Assembly (NCBI GenBank): GCA_019022495.1
Contig: JAFEKR010000024.1
Location: 915,270-979,269, forward strand
DNA length: 64,000 nucleotides
From: Epichloe hybrida
Taxonomy: Eukaryota > Ascomycota > Sordariomycetes > Hypocreales > Clavicipitaceae
Direction: 5' to 3'
Shown here: piece by piece, positions 10,011 through 23,036 of the stretch
How positions within the stretch are numbered: position 1 is the stretch's first letter
Layout of the letters: each line of letters opens with the position of its first letter
Translations under genes and position numbers: made by a program
The notes under the pieces: model-generated
The model's input: only the letters and a program-made list of their open reading frames with translations
What the model was told of the DNA's origin: nothing
Database searches by the model: none

Positions 10011-11367
10011 CTACACCAGATCTTGCCGTACCAACTTGTTTGACATGTTCTCGAGATATTGTTCAGCTCTCCCAACATCAAAATTGAATGCCAGACGCAC
10101 CATCTCGCGAACCAAGCCCTCGTCTTGCTCCGGCGAATCTCCAAGCTTGGAGAAACAAGCATAGATCCTAGAGGCTGCGCTTTCCAGGACCTCTGCGAAT
10201 TCATTTCCAAGAGGCACTCCTTCCTTTTCGAGTTTTGCCTCAGCTTCCCGGAACTTCCTACAATACAACTCCCTGGCATCGGCCTGCCGTGATACATTCT
10301 TGTGCGCGAGGTGCTGGGGATCACCTAGGATCGTTTTGATCCTCTCGTCTGGCCATAATAGTGGAAACGGCATCGGGTAGTGGTTAACTTGCCAAGGAGC
10401 AGTTTGAGAGAATTCCCAATCAATGACGGCCAAGAAGTTCAAATCATCATCAACTATAATGTTTTGTGTGCCAAGGTCCATGTGGTTGAGGGGATATCGT
10501 GCGGGAGACGCCTGAAAGAATGTCGTAGACTGCACAATGTCCAGGAAAACTAACGCACCCAGCCTTCGGAAGTGCGACATATCTTTATCAGGACTGCTCT
10601 CATGGCAGCTCGCCCGGTACAAAGCTGCTTCTCCAAGGGCCGTGAAGTACTCAATAGCCTTAGAGAAAGGTCCTTGTGACATCAAGCCTTCGGATGCCGC
10701 GAAAGACAGCTTATCGATGATGGGTTCTCCTGTTTTGGTTATACCGGAGATAGACCCAATCAGGGGATTCGTCAAGGTTGCCAGAGACGTCTGAATCGTT
10801 GTCCACTGAGCCATGATATGCTCCAGTTTTGCAAACTAGGACTTGTTGGAATCTTTAATAGTAATAGAAGAAAGATTCACTGACAGGCAATTTACAAACG
10901 TCTGGCACAGTATCTTGTAGCGTATTCCCGCGAAAGCCCTCTATAAGCATGTAGATGGCGCCAGCATCAATGGCGAGCTGGGACCCTGGACCTTCGTAGG
11001 CGTACACGCGAGGTACGGCCACAGTCGAGAGTCTCTGCCTCACAAAACGCATCGCAGAAACCTCGCAAGCGATTGAATACTGTTCGTCCTTTTCATTCAC
11101 TGTTGGTGGAGCATCAGGGTGGCGAGGCAATCGAACACGTGCGATGATAAGACTATCGTCCTCGGCGACCAACTCAAAACAGATCCAATACTGCCCTGCG
11201 GAAAAGGGCTCGCTCATGCTGATTTCCTGACCTTTGATAAGCTCAGCATGGCGTAGAAGCACTGTTTTGTCGAGTTTGGCAATCAGGTCCTCGAGTCTTT
11301 TCTTCATGCCGTTATAGTCCCAACCCTCAAATGACGTCCATCTTTTGCTTGGCGTAAATCTCGACAT
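10011..11367 (-). CDS. Aminoglycoside phosphotransferase-like kinase (APH/CHK fold)
   Basis: Two exons on the minus strand, 11367-10885 and 10835-10011, joined over a 49 bp intron (GTCAGT...CCTAG); 435 residues. The first exon carries the N-lobe (RVRLPRHP, then the acidic ECD-like CEVSAMRFVRQR). The second has the Brenner motif HMDLGTQN with catalytic D281 and the metal-binding aspartate D300 in VIDWEFS. This is the APH family (PF01636 type), abundant in filamentous fungi, where substrates are mostly unknown; there is no reason to assume antibiotic resistance. It is convergent with the chitinase gene. Family call is firm, function open. Confidence 0.85.
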
Positions 11368-12040
11368 GTCGAATCTGTTGGATCCGCAATGCTGTGACGT
11401 TCAATTTAGCGTGCTATGATAACGTGAAGCATTGGTGAGACGGAAAAACCGAGAAGCTGTACGCTCTCGATGAAATCACATTACTGTCTCCTTCACCGCA
11501 TGCGTTTAACCGCAAGCAGGCAGCTTGGACACCAGGACCCACCAACCTAGTCACTTTCTAGCACTTCAGTACTACATAGTTACATGGTCCGTTTTCATGG
11601 CTAGACCACACACCCCATGGTGCAGGTACTTACTTACATGATGATGTACGTAGCTATTTAAGCGAGCGTCTGCACCCTCTTACAGGGTCGGGCAACTCAA
11701 TCCATGCTATCAGTGGTCCAACAGTGATACAGCATATATAGAGATTCTTTACCGCCTGCCTAATTTGGATTCAGAGGCTCCACCCTGGATACGAGATCAA
11801 CTTACATCAGCGCGCCCCTCCATCCCTCCAACGTGCCCTACCCACACACACAACACGGCCTAACAATGCGACAATAAGCCCACTGACAGTCATTTCCCCA
11901 TCAGCTTCTGGAACAGCATTAAAGCGATTTGGCATTGAGCCAAACACGGAATTCAACTCATTGCCTTGCTGTGCATGCGGGGGCGTCTTGCGGTGCCGCT
12001 TTTCTTGTCACCCCCTCCTCGGCTAACCCGCCTTGCCAGC
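11368..12040. promoter_or_regulatory. Divergent intergenic region, kinase-like gene and RNase H
   Basis: Carries the promoters of both flanking genes. A pyrimidine-rich stretch (CCCTCCATCCCTCCAACG) lies at about 11813-11835, typical of the region just before a fungal transcript start. An ATG at 11975 is in frame with RNase H (see that entry). Confidence 0.5.
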
Positions 12041-12523
12041 ATGGTTTACATCATGGAAATCTATGCCGACGGTGGCTGCAGAGGCAACGGACAACCGGGA
12101 GCAATAGGTGCCGCTGCCGCTGCTTTCAAAAAAAGAAATGGAAGGTACGATGCATGGACAGTATCGTTACCCCGATATCCCCCTCCCACAAACCAGCGGG
12201 CCGAAGTCACAGCCATCATTCTGGCCCTGGAGCAAGCCCTGGAAAAGTTTGAAGGGCTAGACACAAATCCATATCTAAATGTCAACATCTATTCGGATTC
12301 CAGATATGCGATTAACTGTATGACGACTTGGATTTACAAGTGGGCCAACAATGGGTGGTACAATGCTGCAGGCAACGAGGTCGCGAACCGAGATCTTATC
12401 GAGGAGGCTTCCGATCTTGATGAGAGATTGAAAGAGTTGGGACACGTGGACTATATCTGGATTCCGAGGGAGGACAATCAGTATGCTGATAGATTATGCA
12501 ATGAGAACATGGACGAACAATGA
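12041..12523 (+). CDS. Ribonuclease H (RNase H1 catalytic domain)
   Basis: Single exon, 160 residues from ATG 12041. All four catalytic acids are present: D10 in IYADGGCRGNG, E55 in NQRAEVTAI, D86 in YSDSRYAI and D150 in NQYADRLCNE. It degrades the RNA strand of RNA-DNA hybrids. The protein is nearly all catalytic domain, without the N-terminal hybrid-binding domain of larger RNase H1 enzymes. An upstream in-frame ATG at 11975 would add 22 residues rich in Arg, Leu and Pro and lacking acids, a possible mitochondrial leader. I chose 12041 because the fold begins right there. Whether both starts are used is open. Confidence 0.9.
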   Translation: MVYIMEIYADGGCRGNGQPGAIGAAAAAFKKRNGRYDAWTVSLPRYPPPTNQRAEVTAIILALEQALEKFEGLDTNPYLNVNIYSDSRYAINCMTTWIYKWANNGWYNAAGNEVANRDLIEEASDLDERLKELGHVDYIWIPREDNQYADRLCNENMDEQ

Positions 12524-12913
12524 GTCTTTGTCAATGAATCAGACTAAGCTGCAGCAGCAGAAGCAGACTGACATGATTTAGTGAGAATGGGCTGGTCTCC
12601 AACCAGCAAGACCGCCAAGATTCAAGCTGAAGAAGAGGAATGAAAGTACATGATGATTTCTATTAACACTTACATTGATCCTATTGTCGTCATTCTTTCA
12701 TCCGCTTCACCATCATCCTCAACGTTAAGCTTTCCGAACCAGTCCCAGAGAACCTCACACGCCTTGAACTAGAATTGCGGATCTCGCCGAAACTGTAACG
12801 GTCCAAGCGAGTGTATTGACAACCGGCTTTTCATGCCCCGAGGCAAAAAAAATCTTTCCGCAAGGCAATTAGGGAAATCTTATGGATTAACGTACTGACA
12901 GCCTTCGACTGAA
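12524..12913. other. 3' flank of RNase H
   Basis: No coding frame or element seen; includes a short CAG-rich piece (GCTGCAGCAGCAGAAGCAG) near 12550. Confidence 0.5.
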
Positions 12914-13628
12914 CTAGGCAAGAATAAGGACAAGGCCTTCTTTAAGGTTCTTCACAGTGTCTTTCGGAAGTGGATCCTTCTTATCGAAGGCATAGTGCCT
13001 CCGCTCCGCATTGCTCCATGTCGAGATGTCCAAGCCATCGCCTCCAATGGCACGCCTATGCGTCCCACGAAAGGCATACACAGCTGGGACACACATGAGC
13101 CGGTAGTTCGAAAAGGTCCTCGCCCAACCCCATGGATCTTTGGCGTTCATATTTTGGCATTGCGAGATGGACGTCCTTGAAGATGTCCTCCACACCGGGC
13201 ACGGTGATACCACACCGACAGGCATACGACTGCAAATAGAGATCCAAGTTGCCCGCTCGGAACTTGGAACATCTTTGGGTTCAAAAGGTAAATATCCCCC
13301 AGCAGACCTTGCTCCTGCATCGATTTCGCCGTCTCCTGGTACAATGCCATCGCCTAGCCCAAATTCTCAGTGTCCGTATCGTCGGCCATACATTGCATGA
13401 TCCTCACCCACTAGCATAAATAGCGCCATGCCCTCAACCACTGCCCAGGCCTCACGCCAACTGCTGTGCTTTGTACGCCTCATCAAAGTCTAGCAGCATA
13501 TTCTGCACGACCTCGAGCACTCCATAGGCCATGTGATCATCGAATGTGTACAAAGCAAATGCATTGGGGCTGCGAAGGTTCATCACGTCCCCTGCCATGC
13601 GATATCTCGCCAGGCCAGCCCTGGTCAT
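12914..13628 (-). pseudogene. Broken protein-coding gene of unknown family
   Basis: Protein-like segments follow one another on the minus strand but in changing frames: ARYRMAGDVMNLRSPNAF to DFDEAYKAQ (about 13628-13460), then WREAWAVVEGMALFM in another frame, ALYQETAKSMQEQGLLGDIY in a third (from 13350), LDLYLQSYACRCGITVPGVE (from 13247) and finally DPWGWARTFSNYRLMCVPAV up to a stop at 12914. At least three frame changes and one in-frame TAG (near 13353) separate them, and the joints do not carry credible introns. The segments look like one globular protein of about 230 residues. I do not recognise the family. The 5' limit is approximate. Confidence 0.55.
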
Positions 13629-14230
13629 GGTGCATGTATGTATGTATGTATGGGTAGGAGGGCGAGAAGGGTTATTGGCCAATAGAAACAACGCTATTTG
13701 CGGTACGTCCTGGCTCATACTGATGTATTTGGTAATACAAGTACTGATGAACATCCAAGTTACAAAAAGTAACACCGCACATTTATCGCATATCTTACAA
13801 CCTCACCGCCTTAGCTGTACCACTAAAGGTCACTTAAGGTCACCCCTTTTTGCCGGCTAGGAAGAGTGGGTCGGTACGCAAGTGTAGCCTCATGGGCCCT
13901 TACAATTAGCATCAAAGAGATTGGGAGGAGAAATGGCTTAGGTAATCAGAGTTATATGTACATATGGGCATAAGAGAGATAGGCTAGCTATTTTGTAAAG
14001 TAATTCGTAGTAGCTAGGCCTGAAACGGAAGAGGTACCCCTCTATGTATACCCACCCTTTTTTCTATAATCAGGTACATTGTACGGATTAGCACCCTTAC
14101 ACAAGCCAAGCCTGAGCTTCATCACGCCCCTTACATTGACGAACGACAGCTCAACTTGGGAGCAGCTTGCTCTGCTTGCCATTCCACACAAGAAAATAAC
14201 ACCGAAGTGGACGGCTCTGCCATCTCTTCA
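13629..14230. other. Upstream region of the LAA1-like gene
   Basis: Contains a TGTA tetranucleotide run (about 13635-13651) and a TACGGATTA motif at 14082-14090. A frame continuous with the LAA1-like gene is open from about 14156 but has no ATG before 14231, so a small 5' exon here is possible. Confidence 0.5.
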
Positions 14231-17200
14231 ATGTCGACCGATCCGGAACCCGAAGCTCCCAGTGAGCAGTCTCCCACCACCCAAGCTCCCACTCAAGCCG
14301 TTGCCCAAGCTACAGCCGAAACCTCAACAGCGACCACTTCGACCGTTACAACCCCCGAGCTCGATCTTTCCAAGCTGCAAGCCTTGCTTACTGAACAGCA
14401 AGAACTCTTCCTTCTCTCGTTCGTATCAGACTTGAAAAGACATGTTCTGGGACTTGGTGCCGACGATTGTTCGGCGCAGCAGTTTTACTTGAAGAAACAA
14501 ATCTTCCAGATCATCAACCTCGCAAGTCCTGCGCCATCACGAGTAATACGGAACAATCTTGGCGAGTGCTTGGCCCACATATTTGGCAATGGAGACCGGA
14601 AGCTTTTGTTCGAGACCATCAGCGACTTGATCGCAATCATATCAGGAAGCAAACCGAGGTCAGATGGTGAGACTCGTTCCAAGCATGCTGCAGTTTCTTG
14701 TCTAGGGGATGTATTTGCTGCAGCTGGCGATAGTGCCATCGGCCTGCATCAACTAGCATGTTCGTCCTTGCTCAAGTTGCTCAAGTCCGCTTCCAGTAAT
14801 GCTGGTCTGCGTGCCGCTGTGCTAGCGGCCATGGCCAAGATGGTGACAAAGGTGGAAATGAGCATGGACGAAGGCATATGTCGAGATATTTGGAAGCAGG
14901 GGCGGAATCATGCCGCGTCCGATAAGGGCTCTTTGGTGGTGATATCGGCATGTCGATGTCTGAAGGCTCTTTTGAGAAGAACCTTGTACTTTCGGAACTC
15001 TGCTGATCTTGATAAACTGGAGTCTGCCATTCTCAGAGCAGTCGACTCGAATTCTGCCCTCGTCCGGCATGCTGCAGCGGACTGCTTTGCGGAGGCGTTG
15101 GCTCAAGGATATTCCCCCAGTGGAGGTAATGAATCCTTCAAGGGCAAGAAGACAAAACCCAAGTCGAAGAGGACCTCGACACACCCTGCAATTTCGAACA
15201 TCAACGAAGATGATGACGAATTACCCCCACAGTCTGCTGGTCCAGCGCCGAGCGGAAAGCGGACACAAGGCCTTGCACTATCTCTCACAGAAATGCTCAA
15301 GATACTGTCAAATCAATACGTCAAGCCAAGCACGACCAACAGAATGCGTGCTGCACTCGGTGTCTGTTATGGGAAACTGTTCCGTCGCCTGGGAGAGCGC
15401 ACAGTGCAAGCCAAGTATTTGCAAATTGTGGAAATCTTATCCGTGGACATTCTCGAGCATCCAACTATTGTCAACAACCGCTATCGACTGCTGGCGAGCA
15501 GACGAATCGTCGACACAGTTCTCCATGATATTATTGACCGCGAGATACTGGGGGAATCCGGTCAAATATCAGCTGCTGAATCTTTAGTCAACAATGTCCT
15601 CAAAAACTACCCTCAAGCTCTTGCTGAGCGTTCCGAACCTTCTAAGCAGACCTTGATCGTTGCTCTACGAGCTGTCGCTTCTCTCACCGCGTCTCTTGGG
15701 TCTGCGTCAAACAGGTTTGCGGAGACTTGCCGCGACGCGTTGCTGCAGGTCCTTCAACATCCGAGCTACTCAGTACAAGTTTTCGCCTCTTTCTGCATGA
15801 AGACATTTGTACTAGCCTGTCCACAGCAACTTCTTCCATGTCTGTCCGTTTGCATGAACAGCCTCACCCGGGAGCTTTCACTGCTCAGCGGTGGCCGCAA
15901 TTCCCCACGGCGTTGTCTTGGGTTTGCTCATGGGCTTGCAGCCACACTGAGTACCAGCCCTGCTCGACCCCTCTACGGTTCCGTTGATATAAATAGTCGC
16001 GTTCTTACAATGGCCACCAATTTGTTGAAATCAAGCAGTCAAGCCGAACTACGAATCTCCAGCACTCAGATCCAGGTGGCCTGGATCCTCATTGGGGGTC
16101 TCATGTCCCTCGGTCCCAATTTTGTCAAAATTCACCTTTCTCAACTCTTGCTGCTCTGGAAGAACGCCCTACCCAAGCCTCTCGCGAAGGACAATACGTC
16201 AGCTAAAACTCTGCTCGAGGCCTCATTTCTAACTCATGTGCGCGAATGTGCTCTTGGATCCATCATGTCGTTCTTGGAGTTTAACAGTCGTCTTTTAACG
16301 GCCGATGTGTCCAAACGAATTGCCGCCATGCTTCAGAGTACAACAGCCTTCTTAAAGACGCTGCCTTCCAAGAAGACTACAGAAGATATATCCCAGAGAC
16401 TGACACCCGATGTTCAACTTCATGATCTCGACATGATGGTTCAGCGCCGCGTACTTCAGTGTTACATCAAGTTGGTCAACTTGAGTCCTGCTGGCGGAAG
16501 CGATGCACTTTTGCAGTCCAATCTGTTGACATTGGCCATTTCGCTTTTTGCAAACCCGGAAAATTACACCCCGAGCTCGCTGAGTGCATCGATCGCCAAC
16601 GCCGCCGGTACTTTCGACTCAATCTGGGAGGTCGGAGACAACACCGGCTTCGGCATCACTGGCCTCGTGTCTGGATTTAATGTGAAGAGGCTTCCTGGTC
16701 AGCATGACTCATCCAACGACGGCGATTTCGAAGTTCTTAGTCCCGAGGACTGTATCGATAACCTCCTCAAGTCACCTGTGTGTGGTAGTCTCGAGCATGA
16801 TGCATCTGTGCTGTACATAGGCCGGGTTGATGATCTCTCCGTTTTCCCCGACCCACCTGCTACAGAGGTCATCAACAATGCAATTCAATTGTTCGCCTTT
16901 GCGTTTCCACTCACACCGGCCAAGGTCCAAGAGAGCGTTCTAGAACAAATCAAGACTTTTGCTTCTGCCAGTCTTTTACAAAGAGACGCTGGACGCAGGG
17001 CTGCCATCAACGTCAATGTGGCACTTGCCATCCTCTCGAGCATGAAAGTCGCTGTCAAAGAAACCCGCTCGCAACCAGGCAGTGTCGCAAACCTCGCTGT
17101 CGAGCGTCTACTACAGGACATCGTACGAGATTTCGTTTTGGACCAGGATCAATACGTGCGAAGCTTGGGATATGCATCGGTTGCAAGGCTTTGCAACATA

Positions 17201-20200
17201 TACGGCAATGCTTTCACCAACCAAGAGATCAAGTACCTTGTCGATACTATTGTGGGCAACAGGGAGCCTAGCGCTAGAGCAGGATGCGCCATGGCCTTGG
17301 GTGCTATTCAAACCAAAGTCGGTGGTATGGCAGCTGGGTATCATCTCAAGACTATTCTGGGCGTACTCATGTCTCTTTGCAACGACCCTCATCCTGTTGT
17401 TCACTACTGGGCCCTGGAAGCTCTTTCACTAGCCTCTGACGCCGCCGGGCTCAGTTTTGCTAGTTATGTTCCCAGCACGTTGGGAATGCTGGCTCAGTTA
17501 TACGTATCCGAGACTCATCATGCTGAAATTCCATCTGCCATCTCGATGAATCTTGAACTGGAACTCCCGACAGCGGCCGCCATAGCGAAATGCGTTGATT
17601 CGTTGATAAATGTGCTAGGGCCTGATCTGCAAGATGCTAATAAATCGAGGGATCTCATCTTCACGCTTGTGAACCACTTCCAGGATGAGGATGATGTTTT
17701 GGTCGAGAAGGCGGCGTTGGCTTGCCTTGAGCACCTATCACTCTATGCGCCTGGACAGATGCAGTTTGGTGAATACGTCCAACTTCTTCAAAAATATCTC
17801 AAATCCGACAATCCGACATTGAGAGATGCAGCGGTAGATGGCTTGCATAATATAATGAAACGAGAGCCAAAGGATGTGCTGCGAGAAGCTAAAGATGGGT
17901 TTGAAGAGCAACTTTGGTTGGTCCTTGATACCGTTCCTGACCATGAAGGCATCAGAAACATTGTGCGAAACTGGATGTATCAGTCCTGTCTCACTGAAAC
18001 TACGGAATGGCTGCAGCGATTCCAGGCGATTTTGAAAATGACACGAGCAAAACCCGAGGCGCAAGATGATGGTCGACAGACTGGTGGAGTTCCAGATTTG
18101 CAAGACGAAGAAGTGGCGGGCTTCGCCGCTGCGACCGCCGGTACTAATGAGAGCAAAGATAACCCTGCGCCGTCTGAAGCAGAACCACTGAGGTGGCAGG
18201 TAAGAACATTCGCCTTCAGTTGCATCAACGACGTCTTTGCAGTGATTGCCAAGGATGTCGCTGCCAACGGCGAGTCTGCAGCGCAGACGGCTTTACAAAA
18301 CAAGGTTGCTGATGTGGTACGCATGGCTTTCTCAGCCTCCACGTCCAACGTCTTGGAGCTGCGTATTTGGGGGCTGAAGATAATAGGCGCAGTTTTGAAG
18401 ATGTTTGGCAAAACGCCCGACCCCGACTTTGAAGAGGCTATGCTCTTGGAGCAATACCAAGCACAGATCAGTTCGGCGCTGACTCCAGCATTTGCCGCCG
18501 AATCATCGCCAGAGTTGGCGTCTGAGGCCGTCAATGTGTGCGCAAGCTTCATATCAATAGGGATTGTGACGGATGTGGACAGAATGGGCCGTATTCTGAA
18601 GACTCTCGTCGCGGCATTGGAAAACTTCTCCACGGACAATGAAAACGCAGGGATTGGAGAGCTGAAGGGGTTGAGTAGCAACGCGCAAGTGATGGTCAAA
18701 ATATCTGTGTTCTCCGCTTGGGCAGAACTCCAGGTGGCAAGTACTGAGCAACAATACCTGATGGAGGTTCTCAAACCGCATATTGGAACCCTCACACCCC
18801 TCTGGCTGGAGTCTCTCCGGGAATTCGCCCGTCTTCGATTTGAACCCGATATTTCCATGACCCTGGGTCCTCCGTCACTTGCAGGCAGTCTTGACACAAT
18901 CTATGCAGCCTTGAATCGGGAAACGTTGCTCCGTTTTTACCAAGACTCGTGGCTAAAGCTGGTCGACGCAATCGCCAGCCTTATCGAGCAGGATAGCGAA
19001 TTCGTGTTTGAAGCTTTAGACGGGAAGGAAGCTCACGAAGGGGCACCGAACGGCAAGTCTGAGAGTTCTGCAATCAACTACCGAGATGAGCCCGTGGCCT
19101 TCTTTTTCGTGCTTTTCGGCCTGGCCTTTGAGGCTCTTGCCATTCGACCAGGTCAAACCGATTCTCTGGCGACAAGTGAGCAGGCGCTCGACATTCTCCA
19201 GGCTCTCAAAAAGATACTTCACCCAAGTGTCTCGGGCCACGCCATTTACAGACCCGATGTTTTTGCCGAAACCATGGACTTGCTTGATCGTCTAGTGTTG
19301 ACGGATGGGCTAGATATTCAAAGTGTCATTGTTGACATTGCCCGCGGGCTCTGCGTGACTCACCCTTCCGCCAGACGGCAATCCGAAGACCAAGGAGATT
19401 TATCCGAAGACATCGATCAACTTTTCGAGCTGACACGCATCATTGTGCTCGTCCTATCCGGCCTTCTCCCAAACATCTCAGAGGGCAATCAGCCAATTCG
19501 ACATCAAATGAATGAAGAAGCCATCATGCTCATTCGAAATTCTTTGGATGCTCTCGTCGATGCTGCAGAAGTGTTCCCGTCCATTATCAAGACCGACTTA
19601 CATGCATGTATCATACACATTTTTGCCACTATCCTTTCCACCCCTTCTTGTCAGGAGCTGGTGGTTCCTCAGTCTCTGGTCATTCTGAAGCGTTTTGTTG
19701 CCAGCATGCCAATGGCATCATCTGGTAATGGCATAGACGATGGTCTGCCTCACCAGGCTCAGATCCAAGGCTGCCTTCGTCGGTTTCTTTCCATCTACTT
19801 GCATGCGCAAAAACGAGAAGACGCGAAGTCCTTGACTCGTGTGAAGAATTGTCTGCTGGCAACAACAATCTTGTTCACTAGTGGCAGGAATCAGCTGCCT
19901 GCCAGTCACCCATTAGTTGCTCGATACCTTCAGGAAATCCTGGACTGCCTCACTGATCGGATGGTAAGAGAACCCGCCCTCACCTCCACTCCAAGACACG
20001 ATGCCTCGGCAAATATACTCTGCATGCATAAATCACCGAACTGACCAATCGTCTCTCTTTCAAATGTATAGACTGCCAAGATCGCTGCCAATTGTGTACG
20101 ATCGCTCCTGCTCCAATCATCTCCTACATCTTCAGACCAAAGCATTGCTCGCTATCTCTATCCCCGACTGATAGCCTTTGTCACGAACGTAGAACCTGAA

Positions 20201-20554
20201 GATCCTGAACGAGCTCGTTTTCTAGTGGCCCACACTCTCTGTCTACATGTCGGAACCATGCCCAAGAGTCGTGTGCCGGCTGCTATGGCCCTTGTCATAC
20301 CAACCCTGATGACACGCGCCGCGGGAGAAGGCAAGGAGCTCTATCAAGAGACGAGCACAAGATTGCTCGAGCTGGCATGCACCGATCAAGAAGCCTTCAG
20401 AGCAACAGTGGGGGCTTTGAATAGCGGTCAAAGAACCTTTTTGGAAGAGGTCATTCGCTCGGGACAACAAGCAGGCAACAACGGGGACGACTCATCCGCC
20501 AGTAATCTCGGTCAGCCTAGCATCACCCTCAAGATGGAGTTTGGCGGCTCGTAG
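14231..20554 (+). CDS. LAA1: LAA1/HEATR5-like AP-1 accessory protein
   Basis: Two exons, 14231-19963 and 20072-20554, joined by a 108 bp intron (GTAAGA...GTATAG); 2071 residues. The size, the pure alpha-helical HEAT-repeat pattern from end to end, and blocks such as RDAVDGLHNI and REPSARAGCAMALGAIQ fit the HEATR5/Laa1 family, whose members are about 2000 residues long. Laa1 binds the clathrin adaptor AP-1 and supports traffic between the trans-Golgi network and endosomes. The N-terminus is low-complexity (Pro, Thr, Ala) before the helices begin at about residue 40. A linker rich in acidic and polar residues lies at about 1280-1310. The ATG at 14231 is the first in the open frame; an upstream exon cannot be excluded. 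Confidence 0.88.
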
Positions 20555-21188
20555 CACAGCGTCGGGGCCGGGGCAGGGTCGGTGAACGCCCCCGGGGGAC
20601 TGCAGGACGCACCTGACCGGCCAGCAAAAGTCGGAGAGAGAGGCCTGCCTTTTTTAAGTGGGAAAAGACGGACGGGAAATTTTTCCGGGTGCATCCTCGA
20701 GATGGCAGGATGGCGGACAAAACATAAACACCGCTGCGGGACGGCACGAGCGGGTAGCACACCAAAAAAAAATCAGTCTTGTTCGACCCGCGGGTGTGGC
20801 ACATATCCCAGGTAGCATCTGTAAAGCATGGTGGAGTGGCGGTGGGCGGGTTGATGATGATGCAATGATGATGAATGGAATGATGGGAAGCATAGTGCCA
20901 TGTTTCCGCTTCAAATACTGAAATGTGGTTGCCAAGTTGGAAGAATACTTTCAAGAGCACAATCGATCGGTTATCAGTCACTGTCCATGCACTCTTCAAA
21001 TTGTATGTAGTGCTGTTCGTTCTCAACTCGGTCATCATTTTTCGTGCGTAAATGGCCCCTGTTTGAGGCTGAGCAAAGTAAAAATTGTCCCTTCTTTCTT
21101 TCACCACCACCACCACCACCACCACCATCATGCTCATTGACGTGGTATCTAGATACTGTAGGCTCTTCATTGCTTGCTGGGCAGGTGT
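20555..21188. other. Convergent 3' intergenic region
   Basis: Between the ends of the LAA1-like and RRM genes. It has an A10 tract at about 20764, a GATGATG cluster near 20855-20875, and an 8-unit CAC repeat at about 21102-21127. The histidine- or glycine-rich frames through these repeats are not taken as genes. Confidence 0.6.
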
Positions 21189-23036
21189 TTACGAGCAGGG
21201 AGATTTATTCATCTTGCGAGTGGACGATCCGTGCGCTATGACGGGACCGGCGACGTTGCTCAAATCTTGGCATCTCTGTTCCTCGTTTTGATGAGTGTAC
21301 GAGGCAGGCGGTGAGTGGGAGTCTCTGTAGTTCGTTTTGGGGACCTTTAATTTCTCTCCTCTCCGGGGAGATTTTCCCTGCTCGACAGCGGTAGCGTGTC
21401 TGGTGGACTTCCCTTGCTCGGAACGGTGGCGTCGCGAGAATGGTACGTCCTTTGGGGGTTTAGTTCGCTCGGCGTCCGCGCTTCTTTCTGCTGTTAATCT
21501 TGTTGATACGACCCGTCCTTGGAACAGCTTTTGGTCCAGAATTCGAACTGTGGCTTCTGCGGCGGTCGAGTTGGCGAGGGTGACGAGAGCGTGGCCGCGT
21601 ATACGACCCTTGGCCTCCACTAGGGGAATGTCCATGCCCGTAATGGCGGACGAATATTCGCCTATCTGATGGCGGATCCAGTTGGACACGTCGCTTGGTC
21701 GTGCTTTGTGCTGAATAGATGTGATGACTACTTTGCATGCCTCCTCGGGAGTGTACGCCAGACCCTGGTGGGAGGATGCTGGCTCGGGCGCAGCGCGAAT
21801 ACGCCGCGGCGTGCAAGGGGCGCTTCGGTAGGGGATGGAATGATGCGGTTGATGTGAGGGGACATATTGGGGATCGACAGCGGGTTGCGATGCTCCATAC
21901 GGCGAACTGCTGCTGAAATGGGATGCTGGCATCAGGCCTGGTGCATCTGGAGGAAGTTGCTCGTAGTAGCCAAAGGCTGGAGCATAAGTAAGAGCTTGAT
22001 TTCGTGCAGCTGCCAGCGCATTATAGGCCTCTGGTACTGTTGTGTAAGGATCCAGAACCGTGATTCCGCCATAGGCAATGCTTGTTGCGACTGCGGCTGG
22101 ACCTACTGGACAGCTGATTGAGGTAGGGAGGCGTCCAAACTCGCGATCTGGGCTCAGCTGTTGGAGTCCACGTTCTTGTCAGTGCCAAGTCTCTCTAAAC
22201 ACCGTCCAGCAATGGCAATCAAACCATGAGAAATTAACCGAGACAAAGGCGAGACATGTAGAAAGCTTATAAGGCGGATCATACGGGACTGGTGAGTGAG
22301 ACAGCTTCTTGCATGCAACTCCTCGAAGGTGGCAGGATGGCTTCGGAATTGTGTGCTTGGGTGGCGGCCAGCTCCCGTTGGACAGATGTACTGAATTGTG
22401 CCACTCTTGAGTCGACAGGTTCTTTGATCTTGATGGAATCGGTTCTATTCTTGTCAGACGCAATGATGGCTCGGTTTCTGAAGTACTCTTTTTTGAGACG
22501 GGCTGTTTTTGGCGAAGGGAAAACAAAATGTCTTGGTCAGTGTTACATGCGAGGATTAAATGGGCCAGAGGCTGGGATCCAAAATGCAGCCTTGAAAGCC
22601 ACAGGCAAGACAGTATCTACAAATTGGTAGACATGAGACACTGAAGAGACTTACTCCATGCTTTGTTGAAGTTTTCTTCTCCACGAAGGCGAATCCAACC
22701 CGAGGTACTCGACTGGAATAGTTCCACGTGGTCCACGTCGCAATCAACACGGAGCCAGTCCTTGAAGTCCTGCCACGATGTGCCAAAGGGCAGCTGTCAA
22801 AAGTTCCAAATTTGTTAGGTCGCCCAGTCTTTGGTTCAGAGATGCAATAGAGGAAGAAAGTGTGGTTATTTAGAAAGGAAGAAGAGGGGGGGGGAAATAA
22901 AAACAGAAAAAGAGAAAGAATCGGCCGACAGTTGGCTACGAACATTGCATATGGGCATGTAATAAACACCAGTCTTCTCTCCCGGCTCTACGTCTGCCAT
23001 GATGACCTTCTTCTCAGAGCCTCCCTGACGGGACAT
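21189..23036 (-). CDS. RNA-binding protein with two RRM-like domains
   Basis: Four exons on the minus strand: 23036-22944, 22793-22655, 22502-22285 and 22157-21189; 472 residues. All junctions keep frame; the first donor (GTTCGT) is unusual, the others are standard. The ATG at 23036 is the first in frame. RRM 1 spans the first three exons (VYYMPICNLPFGTSWQDFKD, VDHVELFQ, GWIRLRG, then RLKKEYFRNRAIIASD). A linker rich in Ala, Tyr and Pro follows, then an RRM-like fold at about 290-365 (KVVITSIQ, GHALVTLANSTAA, FQGRVVSTRLTAE) and a basic, Ser-rich tail. A role in RNA binding is clear from RRM 1; the target and pathway are not known. Confidence 0.8.

Noticed and set aside
10011..11367. Drug-resistance or immunity gene for the chitinase-nuclease
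   Set aside because: The APH fold is very common in fungi with unknown substrates; nearness alone is no evidence.
21085..21140. Poly-His or poly-Thr peptides from the CAC repeat
   Set aside because: A simple repeat in a 3' intergenic region with no supporting gene structure.
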